The notes under the pieces were generated by a model. It did not search any database. It saw nothing but the letters and a program-made list of their open reading frames with translations, and was not told where the DNA came from. DNA of 64,000 nucleotides from contig SVFF01000002.1 of assembly GCA_015057005.1 (NCBI GenBank), positions 62,001 to 126,000 on the forward strand, in the 5' to 3' direction. A program made the position numbers and the translations under genes. The stretch's first letter is position 1. Each line of letters begins with the position of its first letter. Positions 26,981 to 35,750 of the stretch are shown here, one piece after another. The stretch comes from Lachnospiraceae bacterium. GTDB taxonomy: Bacteria > Bacillota > Clostridia > Lachnospirales > Lachnospiraceae.

Positions 26981-28096
26981 TTAGTAGTTTCTCTTCGCTT
27001 GCAGTCTCACATTCAGGACGATTCCCATTCCTATGAAAAGGCTCCATAGAGATGTCAGGCCATAGCTCACAAAGGGGAGCGGCAGACCTGTATTTGGTAA
27101 AATAAAAGTTGCAACACCAATATTAAAGAAAGACTGAAATGCTATCAGGCCGCCCATGGAGGCTGCTATGATCGTTCCGGCAATATCCTTCGCCTTTCGG
27201 GCAATGGAGATACACTCCAAAGCAATACCGCATAACAGTGCAATGACAGCCACGGATCCTTTAAAGCCAAATTCTTCACCGATTACAGCAAATACAAAGT
27301 CGGTCTGTGCCTCTGAAATGAAATTACCGTTTTTTACAGAGGTAATCTCATTGTTCTTGTAGCCTTTGCCGTCCAATTGTCCGGAACCGATAGCCATAAT
27401 GGAATTTAACTGCTGATAAGCTCCCTCTGTTTCATATTCTTCCGGATTGATAAAGGAAAGAATACGGTTTTTCTGATATTCATCCAAAAGTGTGCTGTCG
27501 GGCTGCATGGCCAATGTGATCACCACGACTACAGCAGGAATGGTCACCGCAAGGGCACCAAACACCAGCTTATAACTGATACCTGCCGAAAACATAATGA
27601 TACAGAAGACCATGATAAAAACAATACTGGTGGATAAATCGGGCTGTTTAAATATCAGAAACCAGGGAATAACAGCCAATATCACACAACTTATTATAAC
27701 GGGGAAAGTATTCAGTTTCTCCTTATATTTCATAATAAACTGTGCAAAGAATAAAATCAATAATATTTTCGCGGTTTCTGACGGTTGGAAACGAAGTCCT
27801 CCGATTTCCAGCCATCTCTGGGCTCCTCCGCCGGTGTCGCCGGCAGAGGAAAAGATAACCAATAAAAGCAAGGCCAGGTTCACAATGTACATAGGCCAGT
27901 AAAGCTTTAATAACAAGGAATAGTTAAAAAAAGAAAGGACGATCATGATTACAGCACCGGTAATGGCGCCTGCCAGCTGCTTGTTCTGCAGAGAGGGCTC
28001 TGCACTGCCTATTGCCATGATGCCTATACCCACCAATAAAAATATCATAATGATCAATTTGAAGTTGTAATCACGCAGTCTGTAGCTTCTAAACAT
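26981..28096 (-). CDS. rodA: RodA, SEDS peptidoglycan polymerase
   Basis: A 371-residue SEDS protein with ten membrane helices. SEDS blocks are AQRWLEIGGLRFQPSETAK, FKQPDLSTS (with the Asp of the catalytic region), QLNSIMAIGSGQ and the C-terminal LPNTGLPLPFVSYG. It polymerises glycan in the elongation complex together with the PBP2 encoded upstream. Being in the mre/mrdA/min operon points to RodA rather than FtsW. Confidence 0.93.
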   Translation of the reverse strand: MFRSYRLRDYNFKLIIMIFLLVGIGIMAIGSAEPSLQNKQLAGAITGAVIMIVLSFFNYSLLLKLYWPMYIVNLALLLLVIFSSAGDTGGGAQRWLEIGGLRFQPSETAKILLILFFAQFIMKYKEKLNTFPVIISCVILAVIPWFLIFKQPDLSTSIVFIMVFCIIMFSAGISYKLVFGALAVTIPAVVVVITLAMQPDSTLLDEYQKNRILSFINPEEYETEGAYQQLNSIMAIGSGQLDGKGYKNNEITSVKNGNFISEAQTDFVFAVIGEEFGFKGSVAVIALLCGIALECISIARKAKDIAGTIIAASMGGLIAFQSFFNIGVATFILPNTGLPLPFVSYGLTSLWSLFIGMGIVLNVRLQAKRNY

Positions 28097-28126
28097 ATTG
28101 TTCCTTTCATGATTATTTATGAACTC

Positions 28127-28399
28127 TTATTTATGAACTGCCGCATGTAACTCCAGAATGGGAATGTTTGCATAGAGCATGGAGGTTTTTCCTCTTCCGC
28201 TCTTATTTGTCTTTGTATTGATCTGGATGTCCATGTTCTCGGCATCAATTTTCATGTATTTTGAAATAACTTTTGTAATATCGGCCCGGATCATGCTCAT
28301 CACTTCCGGAGAACAATTCATGCGGTCCGATATCAGAAGAATTTTTAAGCGGTCCTTTGCCACATCTCTGGAGGTCTTACGTTGAAAAAGTTTTCTCAT
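28127..28399 (-). CDS. minE: MinE topological specificity factor
   Basis: A 90-residue MinE. The N-terminal membrane/MinD contact region (KLFQRKTSRDVAKDRLKILLISDR) and the dimer domain (MIRADITKVISKYMKIDAENMDIQI) are clear. It stimulates MinD ATPase activity. The ATG at 28399 has GAGG upstream; the longer frame to 28552 runs back through minD and is rejected. The presence of MinE suggests an oscillating Min system rather than DivIVA-anchored MinCD. Confidence 0.93.
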   Translation of the reverse strand: MRKLFQRKTSRDVAKDRLKILLISDRMNCSPEVMSMIRADITKVISKYMKIDAENMDIQINTKTNKSGRGKTSMLYANIPILELHAAVHK

Positions 28400-28412
28400 A
28401 ATCAGACCTCCT

Positions 28413-29234
28413 CTACACTTTTTTGAAAATTCCGGTGACTCTGGTCCAAAAAGAAATGCCCCTTTCCAGGTTCGTGAAGGGAATATCATTTCCATCAATT
28501 CTGAGCACCACATTCTGATACGCAGATCCTGCCGGGGTATCACTGCCAACAAGAGGTTCCCCCTGGTTAGTGGAGATTACCACATTTTCATCGTCCGGAA
28601 TAATTCCAATCAAAGGAATGGCTAAAATATCCACCACATCTGCTGCAGACATCATATCCCCCCGTTTGACCATATCCGGGCGGAGGCGATTGATGATCAG
28701 CTCCATTTGTTTAAAGCCTCTGGCCTCCAAAAGACCGATGATACGGTCGGCATCCCTTATGGCGGAGACCTCCGGTGTAGTCACTACAATGGCCCTTTGG
28801 GCTCCTGCAATGGCATTTTGAAACCCTTGTTCGATTCCTGCCGGACAATCCAGAATAATGTAGTCGAATTGATCCTTTAAATGTTCGATCACTTTGACCA
28901 TCTGACCGGGTGATACGGCGGACTTATCCCTGGTTTGTGCCGAAGGCATTAAGTACAGTCCGGGATGTCTCTTGTCACGGATGAGCGCCTGTTTAACACG
29001 ACAATTCCCCTCGACAACATCTACCAGATTGTAGACAATCCGGTTTTCAAGCCCCATTACCACATCCAGATTGCGCAGTCCTATATCTGTATCAATGAGA
29101 CAGACTTTTTTCCCGAGCATTGCAAGACCAGTGCCTACGTTTGCTGATGTGGTGGTCTTGCCCACACCGCCTTTTCCTGAAGTGACGACAATTACTTCGG
29201 AAGCTTTCTGCTCCCCGTTAGATTGTGTTTCCAT
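28413..29234 (-). CDS. minD: MinD septum-site ATPase
   Basis: A 273-residue MinD with the deviant Walker A GKGGVGKTT (20-28), LIDTDIGLRNLD (switch I), DYIILDCPAGIE (Walker B/switch II), NRLRPD, and a C-terminal amphipathic membrane-targeting helix (FTNLERGISFWTRVTGIFKKV). It carries MinC to the membrane and is released by MinE. It lies between minC and minE. Confidence 0.96.
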   Translation of the reverse strand: METQSNGEQKASEVIVVTSGKGGVGKTTTSANVGTGLAMLGKKVCLIDTDIGLRNLDVVMGLENRIVYNLVDVVEGNCRVKQALIRDKRHPGLYLMPSAQTRDKSAVSPGQMVKVIEHLKDQFDYIILDCPAGIEQGFQNAIAGAQRAIVVTTPEVSAIRDADRIIGLLEARGFKQMELIINRLRPDMVKRGDMMSAADVVDILAIPLIGIIPDDENVVISTNQGEPLVGSDTPAGSAYQNVVLRIDGNDIPFTNLERGISFWTRVTGIFKKV

Positions 29235-29286
29235 GTCAGGTCCTTACCTTTCGGGTTATTTTTCGTCCTTCAGGATCCCTATATGG

Positions 29287-29955
29287 TTAAAAGGTTTCCA
29301 AAAGTTCTTTGGTAAGCGGGTCGAAGACAATTTTGTTGTTCTTTACGTGTGCAATTTTCGGTTGTACTTTTAATTTAATACTCCATTTGGATTTGTCAGC
29401 TGTTTTATATTTGAAATCGCCGATTTTTAATCTTTCCGGCTCCATTTCAAGCGCTACTACGCAGGCACCTTCCCTGCCGTTTCCGCCGGCATAGGCTTCC
29501 CCATACAGACCTCCCAGAACAATAATATTGCCACCGGCGATCACTGCGGTACCGGGATTCACATCCCCCAGGATCACCACACTCTGTTCGGTCTCGATCA
29601 CATCATTATCTTTCAGGCTTCCCTTATAAAATTGGCACTCATCCATGCCTGTGAGTTTGTTTTCCACATACTCAAGTGCCTTGATGTAGTTTTTGTCAGT
29701 CTCCTCATTGTGACCCACAATGCAGATCACTTTAACATTACAGTTTTGTCGGATGGCATCAATGACCCGGTTTTCTTCTTCCGTAGTAAGGGTGCGGCCT
29801 TCTATGGAAAGCGCAACTCTTGCTTTTCCGAAAAAATTGCGTCCATCGGAAAATTTGCCTGCCACTTCTTCGATTATCTGATCAAAAGAACATTCTTCAT
29901 TCAGTATCAGTGTGATTCCATTGGGAAAACTCTTAATCAATACTGCTTCTCTCAT
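29287..29955 (-). CDS. minC: MinC septum-site determining protein
   Basis: A 222-residue MinC. The N-terminal FtsZ-inhibiting domain (about 1-100: VLIKSFPNGITLILNEECSF) is followed by the right-handed beta-helix C-terminal domain with SVVILGDVNPGTAVIAGGNIIVLGGLYGEAYAG. The start at 29955 has GGAGG 5 bases upstream and overlaps the stop of the preceding MFS gene in an ATGA, so translation is coupled. Confidence 0.95.
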   Translation of the reverse strand: MREAVLIKSFPNGITLILNEECSFDQIIEEVAGKFSDGRNFFGKARVALSIEGRTLTTEEENRVIDAIRQNCNVKVICIVGHNEETDKNYIKALEYVENKLTGMDECQFYKGSLKDNDVIETEQSVVILGDVNPGTAVIAGGNIIVLGGLYGEAYAGGNGREGACVVALEMEPERLKIGDFKYKTADKSKWSIKLKVQPKIAHVKNNKIVFDPLTKELLETF

Positions 29956-31397
29956 CTCTTCCTCCAAATGATAGCAAACCATCTTCTAAAAATAAACAGC
30001 AAACGGCCTTCCGGTCTGTGCTGGCTCTTGAACTTCTTGCGCACATACTTCATCTGTTCGATTTCTTCTATATCAATATCACGTGTAAATATCTTCCATT
30101 TTGTCACAAGGACAATACCCATGATCAGCATGAAAATACCGCGAAGCAACACTGTGAACTGTACCGAATAAACATCCATTCCCAGCATATATATGGTATT
30201 ATCTCCTGTTATGGAACTTACAAAGGTACCTGTGATCAGACCCAGGAAAGCAAAAATATTGCAGCCGATGGTGTTGAAAACAATATGTGTGGTTGAATTC
30301 TCCGGCGGCAGGTTCATGTACAGGATGTTTGCGTAGGAAATATTTAATCCCACAGCCAAAAGATGCTGTGTCAGTCCCAAAGGAACATACATGAATGATC
30401 TCTCCGGTGTCATAAAGAAGAATAAAAATTCCGTAGGCACCCAGAAAATAAGGGCAATACCAAAAGTCATGATCCAGGAATATCTTCTCAGGACCCTCTG
30501 CCATACAGGTGACAGAATGATCAGCACTACTGTGTACAGGACTGACATGGTGTTGATCAGCAAATAGGAAAAATTCATGTGGTTCAGCAGATGATAACTC
30601 CACAGACCGTTGTTCAGATTGGCGATAAAGTTCCAGCTGAACATCATGAACATGCAGGCAATAAATTTTGGATACTTAAAAGGTAATGTAAATACTTCGT
30701 GAATCTTTAAGTTGGAAGTATCTGCAGAAGGATAATCCTTTGCCTTGGACAAAAAGAATACTTCAATGAGTACCAGGACAAAGGCGAAGTAACGGAACCC
30801 CAGGATCAGCTCGTTCTGGAAGGGGGAATCCTTCAGGACATCCGTCAGGATACTGCTGAACAAAAGTACCATACTGGACATGATAGAGGACATGATCTGC
30901 ATCAGAGTGATGAAGAATGCTCTCTTATCATTATTCTGAGGATAAAAATTGTACAGCCAGTTGGTAAGCCCGGGTGCAAAAGGTGCATAAAAAGCATATG
31001 CAATAAATATGATTACAATGAAGCAGATCAAACGGGCCCTGGGTGCCGTCACAAAGATTGGCATTACTGTGGTCGCCAGGATGTATAATGCATAGAAAAT
31101 AATCTTGGCTGTGACAAGCACTTTCTTGGGGCGCACAAAGCGCCCAAGAATCTTGTTGGAAAAAATACTGAACATATTAGCGATGTACGGAATAAAGGTA
31201 ATAACACCAGTGTCGGTGATGGACATGCCGTACATGGTCAGGAATCCAGTATAAAAGATACCGGTGATAAAAACATTATAAATGGTAGTAAGGATATTGC
31301 TGGTCAGAACAATGGTCCTGCCCTTTGCTTCCTCATCTTTTAAATTAAAAATATCACTGAAAGACAACCAAAAACCGTACAAAATTTGCTTGAGCAT
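29952..31397 (-). CDS. MFS-like membrane protein of the mre/min operon
   Basis: A 481-residue protein with about twelve membrane helices and the layout of a major facilitator: an NKILGRFVRPKK loop after helix 2/3 in place of the usual GxxxDRxGRR motif, and a long basic cytoplasmic tail (WKIFTRDIDIEEIEQMKYVRKKFKSQHR). The substrate is unknown. It lies between the PBP2 gene and minC and overlaps minC by four bases, so it is made together with shape and division proteins. I do not recognise a characterised homologue. Confidence 0.75.
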   Translation of the reverse strand: MLKQILYGFWLSFSDIFNLKDEEAKGRTIVLTSNILTTIYNVFITGIFYTGFLTMYGMSITDTGVITFIPYIANMFSIFSNKILGRFVRPKKVLVTAKIIFYALYILATTVMPIFVTAPRARLICFIVIIFIAYAFYAPFAPGLTNWLYNFYPQNNDKRAFFITLMQIMSSIMSSMVLLFSSILTDVLKDSPFQNELILGFRYFAFVLVLIEVFFLSKAKDYPSADTSNLKIHEVFTLPFKYPKFIACMFMMFSWNFIANLNNGLWSYHLLNHMNFSYLLINTMSVLYTVVLIILSPVWQRVLRRYSWIMTFGIALIFWVPTEFLFFFMTPERSFMYVPLGLTQHLLAVGLNISYANILYMNLPPENSTTHIVFNTIGCNIFAFLGLITGTFVSSITGDNTIYMLGMDVYSVQFTVLLRGIFMLIMGIVLVTKWKIFTRDIDIEEIEQMKYVRKKFKSQHRPEGRLLFIFRRWFAIIWRKR

Positions 31398-31458
31398 GAT
31401 AAACTGTCCTCCTACGGTGAAAAAGTTAGTGCTAATAAAAATTCAGTTCTATTTTTCG

Positions 31459-34356
31459 TTACATTTCGTTGGAAATGCCGCCTTCTTCGGCAGCTGCGGT
31501 ACCTGTGATCAAGTCCTCTTCTTCTGCCAAACCGTAATAATATTTGTAAATATCACGGGTAAGCTGCGCTGCATAGTCTGAAGAGTATCCGAAGGGAATC
31601 CTGGTAGTCACGGAAATCTCAGGATCTTCATAGGGTGCAAAGGAAATGAACAACGCATGGTTGGCTCTTGAAGAAATCTGCTCTGCAGTACCTGTTTTGC
31701 CGGCCACATTTACGCCCAGATCACCAAAATAAGATTTGTTCGCTACCACCTGGCGCATACCGGAATGGGCCGCATTCCAGAACTGGTCGGGAAGTTCTAC
31801 GGTGTTACGGACAGTTGCGTCGAATTCTTCCAATACATTGCCGTCAGAATCAACTACTTTATCAAGTAAAGTCAAATTGTAGCAGGTCCCTTCGTTCGCA
31901 ATGGTGGAAACGTATCGTGCAAGACCAACCGTGGTATAACTGTTGGTACCCTGACCGATAGCAGAACGGACCGGGTCAATATCAGAAACTCTGGGTGACT
32001 CTTCTGTGATCTCAATGCCGGATTTCTCGGTCAGACCAAACAGATCCGCGTATTCGTAAAGCTTGTCAAGTCCCGTATCGGCATCATATGAGCCGGTCCT
32101 GGTTGCAAGCTTGTAGCCTACATTGTAGAAATAATAGTTGCAGGAATCAGTGATCGCTGTGGAAAGAATCTCGGGACCATGTCCGTGACGTTTCCAACAT
32201 CTGGGAGAAGGATTGATCTCCGTAAATGTACCGGTACAATAAACTTTTTCTTCCAGGGAAAGAATATTCTCCATGTATGCTGCGGTAGCGGAAACAATCT
32301 TAAAGGTGGAACCGGGCGCTGCGGAGTACTGGGTGGCAAAATTGTACTGGGCTTTAGCCTTGTCGGCATTCAGTTTGGCATAATATGCTGCATCTATAGA
32401 GTTTGCAAGCTTATTGTTATCATAGCCCGGATAAGAAACAATAGCGCGTACATCACCGGTATTGACATCGGTGATGACCACGGAAGCATTACAGGGATCC
32501 AATGCTAATTGACCGGGGGTAATATCCAGATTGTCTATCCGGTTCTTCATAAAATCATAAGCGGAAATAGTACCGTTATAAAGCGCCTGTTCATCCTCCG
32601 GGGATACATCGGCAGCATCCTGTTCACAGATCAGGAAACAAATATCTTTGCCGTTGATCACGTCATTTAAAAGCATATACTTGTAAAAACGTTTCTGCAA
32701 TTCTGTATTGCTGTCAACCATGGAAATGATGTACTCAGTCAATTTGTTAAAAATCTCTGTGGAATCAGAGTATTTATCGTCAAGGGAAAGTTTGCTTACA
32801 TCAATCCAGTTCATGGAAATACAGTATTTTAAGTATTCAGACAGACTGATCACTTCATCGGTAGTCCAGGCAATGTAAGTGGCATCCTCTTTGTCCACCA
32901 CTTCTCTCATGATAATTCTTTTCTCATTGAGAAGGGATACGATATTACTCTGGTATACCTGGTACTCCTTGGATAATTTGTTGTAGGGGGTCAGTTTCTC
33001 GTTAAGTTCGGTTCGCAGTTTGTCGTACACGCTCTCTTTATAGTTCAAATAAAGATCATAAACAGCCTTTTCGGTCTCTCCTGCACCCTCTTCTGCAAAA
33101 TGCTTAATATCAACAATACTGTTGTTGATCACTGCAAAATACACATCATAAATGGGAATCTTGATGTCAGAACTGTCCTGATTTTCCCCTTTATGAAATT
33201 CCTTTGCATTGATGATCTTGCTGGAAACAAGACCGGCAAGTTTTTGTTCAATAATATTGTAAACCGCTATGGTCAGGTCCTTGTCGATGGTCAGCTGGAC
33301 ATTTTCGCCGGATACAGGCTCTGTCCTCTCCTTGATTGCAATGACTTTACCTGTAGTATCAACCACTACAGTCTCGTTTCCCTTGGTACCCTGGAGTGTG
33401 GACTCCATATAAGCTTCAATACCGCTCTTACCTACCACATCATTGAGGTCATAAGTATTCTCACTGCCGCCGTCTGCTGCAGATTCGGCATTCAGTTCTG
33501 TAAGTTCGTCAGAAGAAATCTTGCCGGTGTATCCCAGCAGATGCGCAAAATATTTGCTGTCTACATAGCGTCTTACCGTATCCTCAACAATGGAAACCCC
33601 GGGAAGGGAATCTTCATTTTCCATGATGACTGCCACGGTTTCTTCGCTAACATTAGAAGCCACAGTAGTACCGATGTATTTTCTGAAAGAAGTAAGATTC
33701 ATAGCGTAACGGATGGTGACCATCTTCAGCCAATCTTCTTTTGTATAACCTTTTCCGGGAATAAAATCACTGGATGTGTCACCCTCAATTTCATAATCGC
33801 CGATGGAAAAGCAGGTACCTTTGCCGGAAGCGCGGCTTAAATGAACCATGATCTCCTCGGCAGTATAGGCCTTCTGTTCTTCCGTCAGTTTATCAACAGT
33901 GGCATGGCCGAAAATATCTGCCTGAAATCTCAGAAGGCCGGTACCTTCCACGGAATAAGCAAACTCTCCGTCTTCATCAATGTAAATCTTAAAATCAGTG
34001 ATCACACTGTCATTGTTCTTTTCAATCATCTGAATCAAACGGTATACTACATCGTTCAATTCTCTGTTTTTTCTGCGTCCGGACTCAAATACGTCCTCAA
34101 TTTTTACAGAGTAGGCCAATTCGTTGTAGGCAAGGACCTGACCGTTTACATCCAGGATCTGGCCTCTGGTACTGCTTAAGTCTCTGGTCTTTTCCGTCTG
34201 CAGAATGAAATTGTTAAGATACTCTTCGCCGTTTACAATCTGAAGCTGAAAGCATCTATAGGTAAGTATTCCGGCAAAACAGATGGCTATCAGCGACAAG
34301 ACCGTAAGTCTGCTGGTTAGAATACCGATCAATTTATCTCTCAATTCATCAAACAA
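31459..34356 (-). CDS. mrdA: Penicillin-binding protein 2 (MrdA-like), enlarged
   Basis: A 965-residue class B PBP. One membrane helix (about 16-36) is followed by the dimerisation domain (TRGQILDVNGQVLAYNELAYSVKI) and the transpeptidase domain: SxxK is STFK at 683-686, SxN is SCN at 738-740 and KTG begins at 887. It cross-links peptidoglycan with RodA. It is roughly 250 to 300 residues longer than typical MrdA/PBP2. The additional sequence lies mainly between the LTID element (near 355-372) and the ASVVITD strand (near 622), where most PBP2s have only a few dozen residues. The gene overlaps mreD by eight bases. Confidence 0.92.
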   Translation of the reverse strand: MFDELRDKLIGILTSRLTVLSLIAICFAGILTYRCFQLQIVNGEEYLNNFILQTEKTRDLSSTRGQILDVNGQVLAYNELAYSVKIEDVFESGRRKNRELNDVVYRLIQMIEKNNDSVITDFKIYIDEDGEFAYSVEGTGLLRFQADIFGHATVDKLTEEQKAYTAEEIMVHLSRASGKGTCFSIGDYEIEGDTSSDFIPGKGYTKEDWLKMVTIRYAMNLTSFRKYIGTTVASNVSEETVAVIMENEDSLPGVSIVEDTVRRYVDSKYFAHLLGYTGKISSDELTELNAESAADGGSENTYDLNDVVGKSGIEAYMESTLQGTKGNETVVVDTTGKVIAIKERTEPVSGENVQLTIDKDLTIAVYNIIEQKLAGLVSSKIINAKEFHKGENQDSSDIKIPIYDVYFAVINNSIVDIKHFAEEGAGETEKAVYDLYLNYKESVYDKLRTELNEKLTPYNKLSKEYQVYQSNIVSLLNEKRIIMREVVDKEDATYIAWTTDEVISLSEYLKYCISMNWIDVSKLSLDDKYSDSTEIFNKLTEYIISMVDSNTELQKRFYKYMLLNDVINGKDICFLICEQDAADVSPEDEQALYNGTISAYDFMKNRIDNLDITPGQLALDPCNASVVITDVNTGDVRAIVSYPGYDNNKLANSIDAAYYAKLNADKAKAQYNFATQYSAAPGSTFKIVSATAAYMENILSLEEKVYCTGTFTEINPSPRCWKRHGHGPEILSTAITDSCNYYFYNVGYKLATRTGSYDADTGLDKLYEYADLFGLTEKSGIEITEESPRVSDIDPVRSAIGQGTNSYTTVGLARYVSTIANEGTCYNLTLLDKVVDSDGNVLEEFDATVRNTVELPDQFWNAAHSGMRQVVANKSYFGDLGVNVAGKTGTAEQISSRANHALFISFAPYEDPEISVTTRIPFGYSSDYAAQLTRDIYKYYYGLAEEEDLITGTAAAEEGGISNEM

Positions 34357-34867
34357 ATTTTTGCGCGCTCCTTTTTTCCTTGGTTTCCAGAAGCTGATTT
34401 ACTTTTAAGATCAGCGGGTACAGGAACATGGTGACCAAAATGGTATACAAGCTCTCAGGCAAGATAACACCTGTGAAATAATACGGGAAATTAAAACGCC
34501 CTCTCAAAAGAAACATTAAGCAATAGCAGATCACACCGTAAGATATATCACTGACAATGATCAAAGCCAGCGGCAGTTTGATATCTTCCGGATAAAAGAT
34601 CATGGAAAATTTTCCGTTCAGGAAGCCTATGTACATGTAGATCAGGGCATAAAAGCCCAGAATGGAGCCGAAGAACACATCACATAACAGGCCGCATATG
34701 AAGCCAATGATCATGCCCTCTTCTTCTCCTCTCATAAATCCAAAAGAGGAGGTGAGAATGATCATAAGATTAGGTATAATGCCGTTAAAGGCCAAATTTC
34801 CAAAAACACTGCTCTGCAGTATAAAGCAGGCAAAAACAAAAACCATTACAACTATTTTTCTAAGCAT
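34349..34867 (-). CDS. mreD: MreD rod-shape protein
   Basis: A 172-residue membrane protein with about five helices (IVVMVFVFACFILQSSVF start; GEEEGMIIGFICGLLCDVFFGSILGFYALIYMYIGFLNG core). MreD bridges MreC and the PBP2/RodA synthase. The GLLxDxxxG block is the family hallmark. It lies 13 bases after mreC. Confidence 0.92.
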   Translation of the reverse strand: MLRKIVVMVFVFACFILQSSVFGNLAFNGIIPNLMIILTSSFGFMRGEEEGMIIGFICGLLCDVFFGSILGFYALIYMYIGFLNGKFSMIFYPEDIKLPLALIIVSDISYGVICYCLMFLLRGRFNFPYYFTGVILPESLYTILVTMFLYPLILKVNQLLETKEKRSAQKFV

Positions 34868-34880
34868 GCTGTTTTCCTGT

Positions 34881-35750
34881 CTATTCTTTAATCTGCTGCT
34901 TTAAATCCAAAATAACAAGCACTTCCCCCAGATGCTCAAAATCCACTGCAGGTGTTATGTAGCCTGAATTGGTCAGATTGTTGGCATCTCGATTGATCGT
35001 GTGAATATATCCGATCAAAATATTAGGAAGATATTTATCACTGATATTGGAGGTGACGATCTTATCTCCCTCTGCCACCTGGTTTTTACTATCCACCAGT
35101 TTGCTGAAGGAAATCACGCCATCGGTCATAAGCTGGAGATCACCGGACACGATAAGGTTGTCCTCAGTAGCAAGTGTCATGGCACTGACATTGCTGGTAT
35201 CATCAATGATAGAAGTCACCCTGGACCAATTGGGTCCTACGGAGGTGATCCTGCCCACCAGGCCCCCTTCTGCGATAACATTCATATCGTCAGCCAATCC
35301 GTCATTGGAGCCTTTATCAATGATAAAGGAGGAATACCAGTTGCTGGAATCCCTGCTGATGATACGGGCACCGATTTTCTCATATTCGCCGTACTGATCG
35401 TCCAGTTCCATAAGTGCTCTCAATTTATTCAGTTCGTACTTATCCTGCTGAAGCAGGGTGTTCTCTTCGGTCAGTGCTGCCACCTGTTCCTTAAGTGCTG
35501 CATTTTCATCCAAAAGGGTACGGATCTGCACCAATTCCTCGGAACGGTGGGAAATCCAGCCGCCCACCTTGCTGATACCCTGCTGAAAAGGCACAACGGC
35601 GTAACCAAGCACTCTGTTGAATGGCCTGTTAAAAACATTGGTACCGAAGGTCACTAACATCATAATGACACAGATAAATGTTAAAATAAAAAGGAGATAT
35701 TTACTCGGTAAAGTAAAATTATCCCCCCTTTTTTTTATAATTGGGCTCAT
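34881..35750 (-). CDS. mreC: MreC rod-shape protein
   Basis: A 289-residue MreC. One membrane helix (about 18-40) is followed by a coiled coil (about 65-115, LLDENAALKEQVAALTEENTLLQQDKYELNKL) and the beta-barrel domain (SRDSSNWYSSFIIDKGSNDGL, GLVGRITSVGPNWSRV). It scaffolds the elongation complex outside the membrane. It overlaps mreB by four bases. Confidence 0.95.
   Translation of the reverse strand: MSPIIKKRGDNFTLPSKYLLFILTFICVIMMLVTFGTNVFNRPFNRVLGYAVVPFQQGISKVGGWISHRSEELVQIRTLLDENAALKEQVAALTEENTLLQQDKYELNKLRALMELDDQYGEYEKIGARIISRDSSNWYSSFIIDKGSNDGLADDMNVIAEGGLVGRITSVGPNWSRVTSIIDDTSNVSAMTLATEDNLIVSGDLQLMTDGVISFSKLVDSKNQVAEGDKIVTSNISDKYLPNILIGYIHTINRDANNLTNSGYITPAVDFEHLGEVLVILDLKQQIKE

Noticed and set aside
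28400-28552. N-terminal extension of minE back into minD
   Set aside because: The extra 51 codons are the shifted frame of the minD C-terminus; the ATG at 28399 has its own ribosome-binding site and begins the MinE family sequence.
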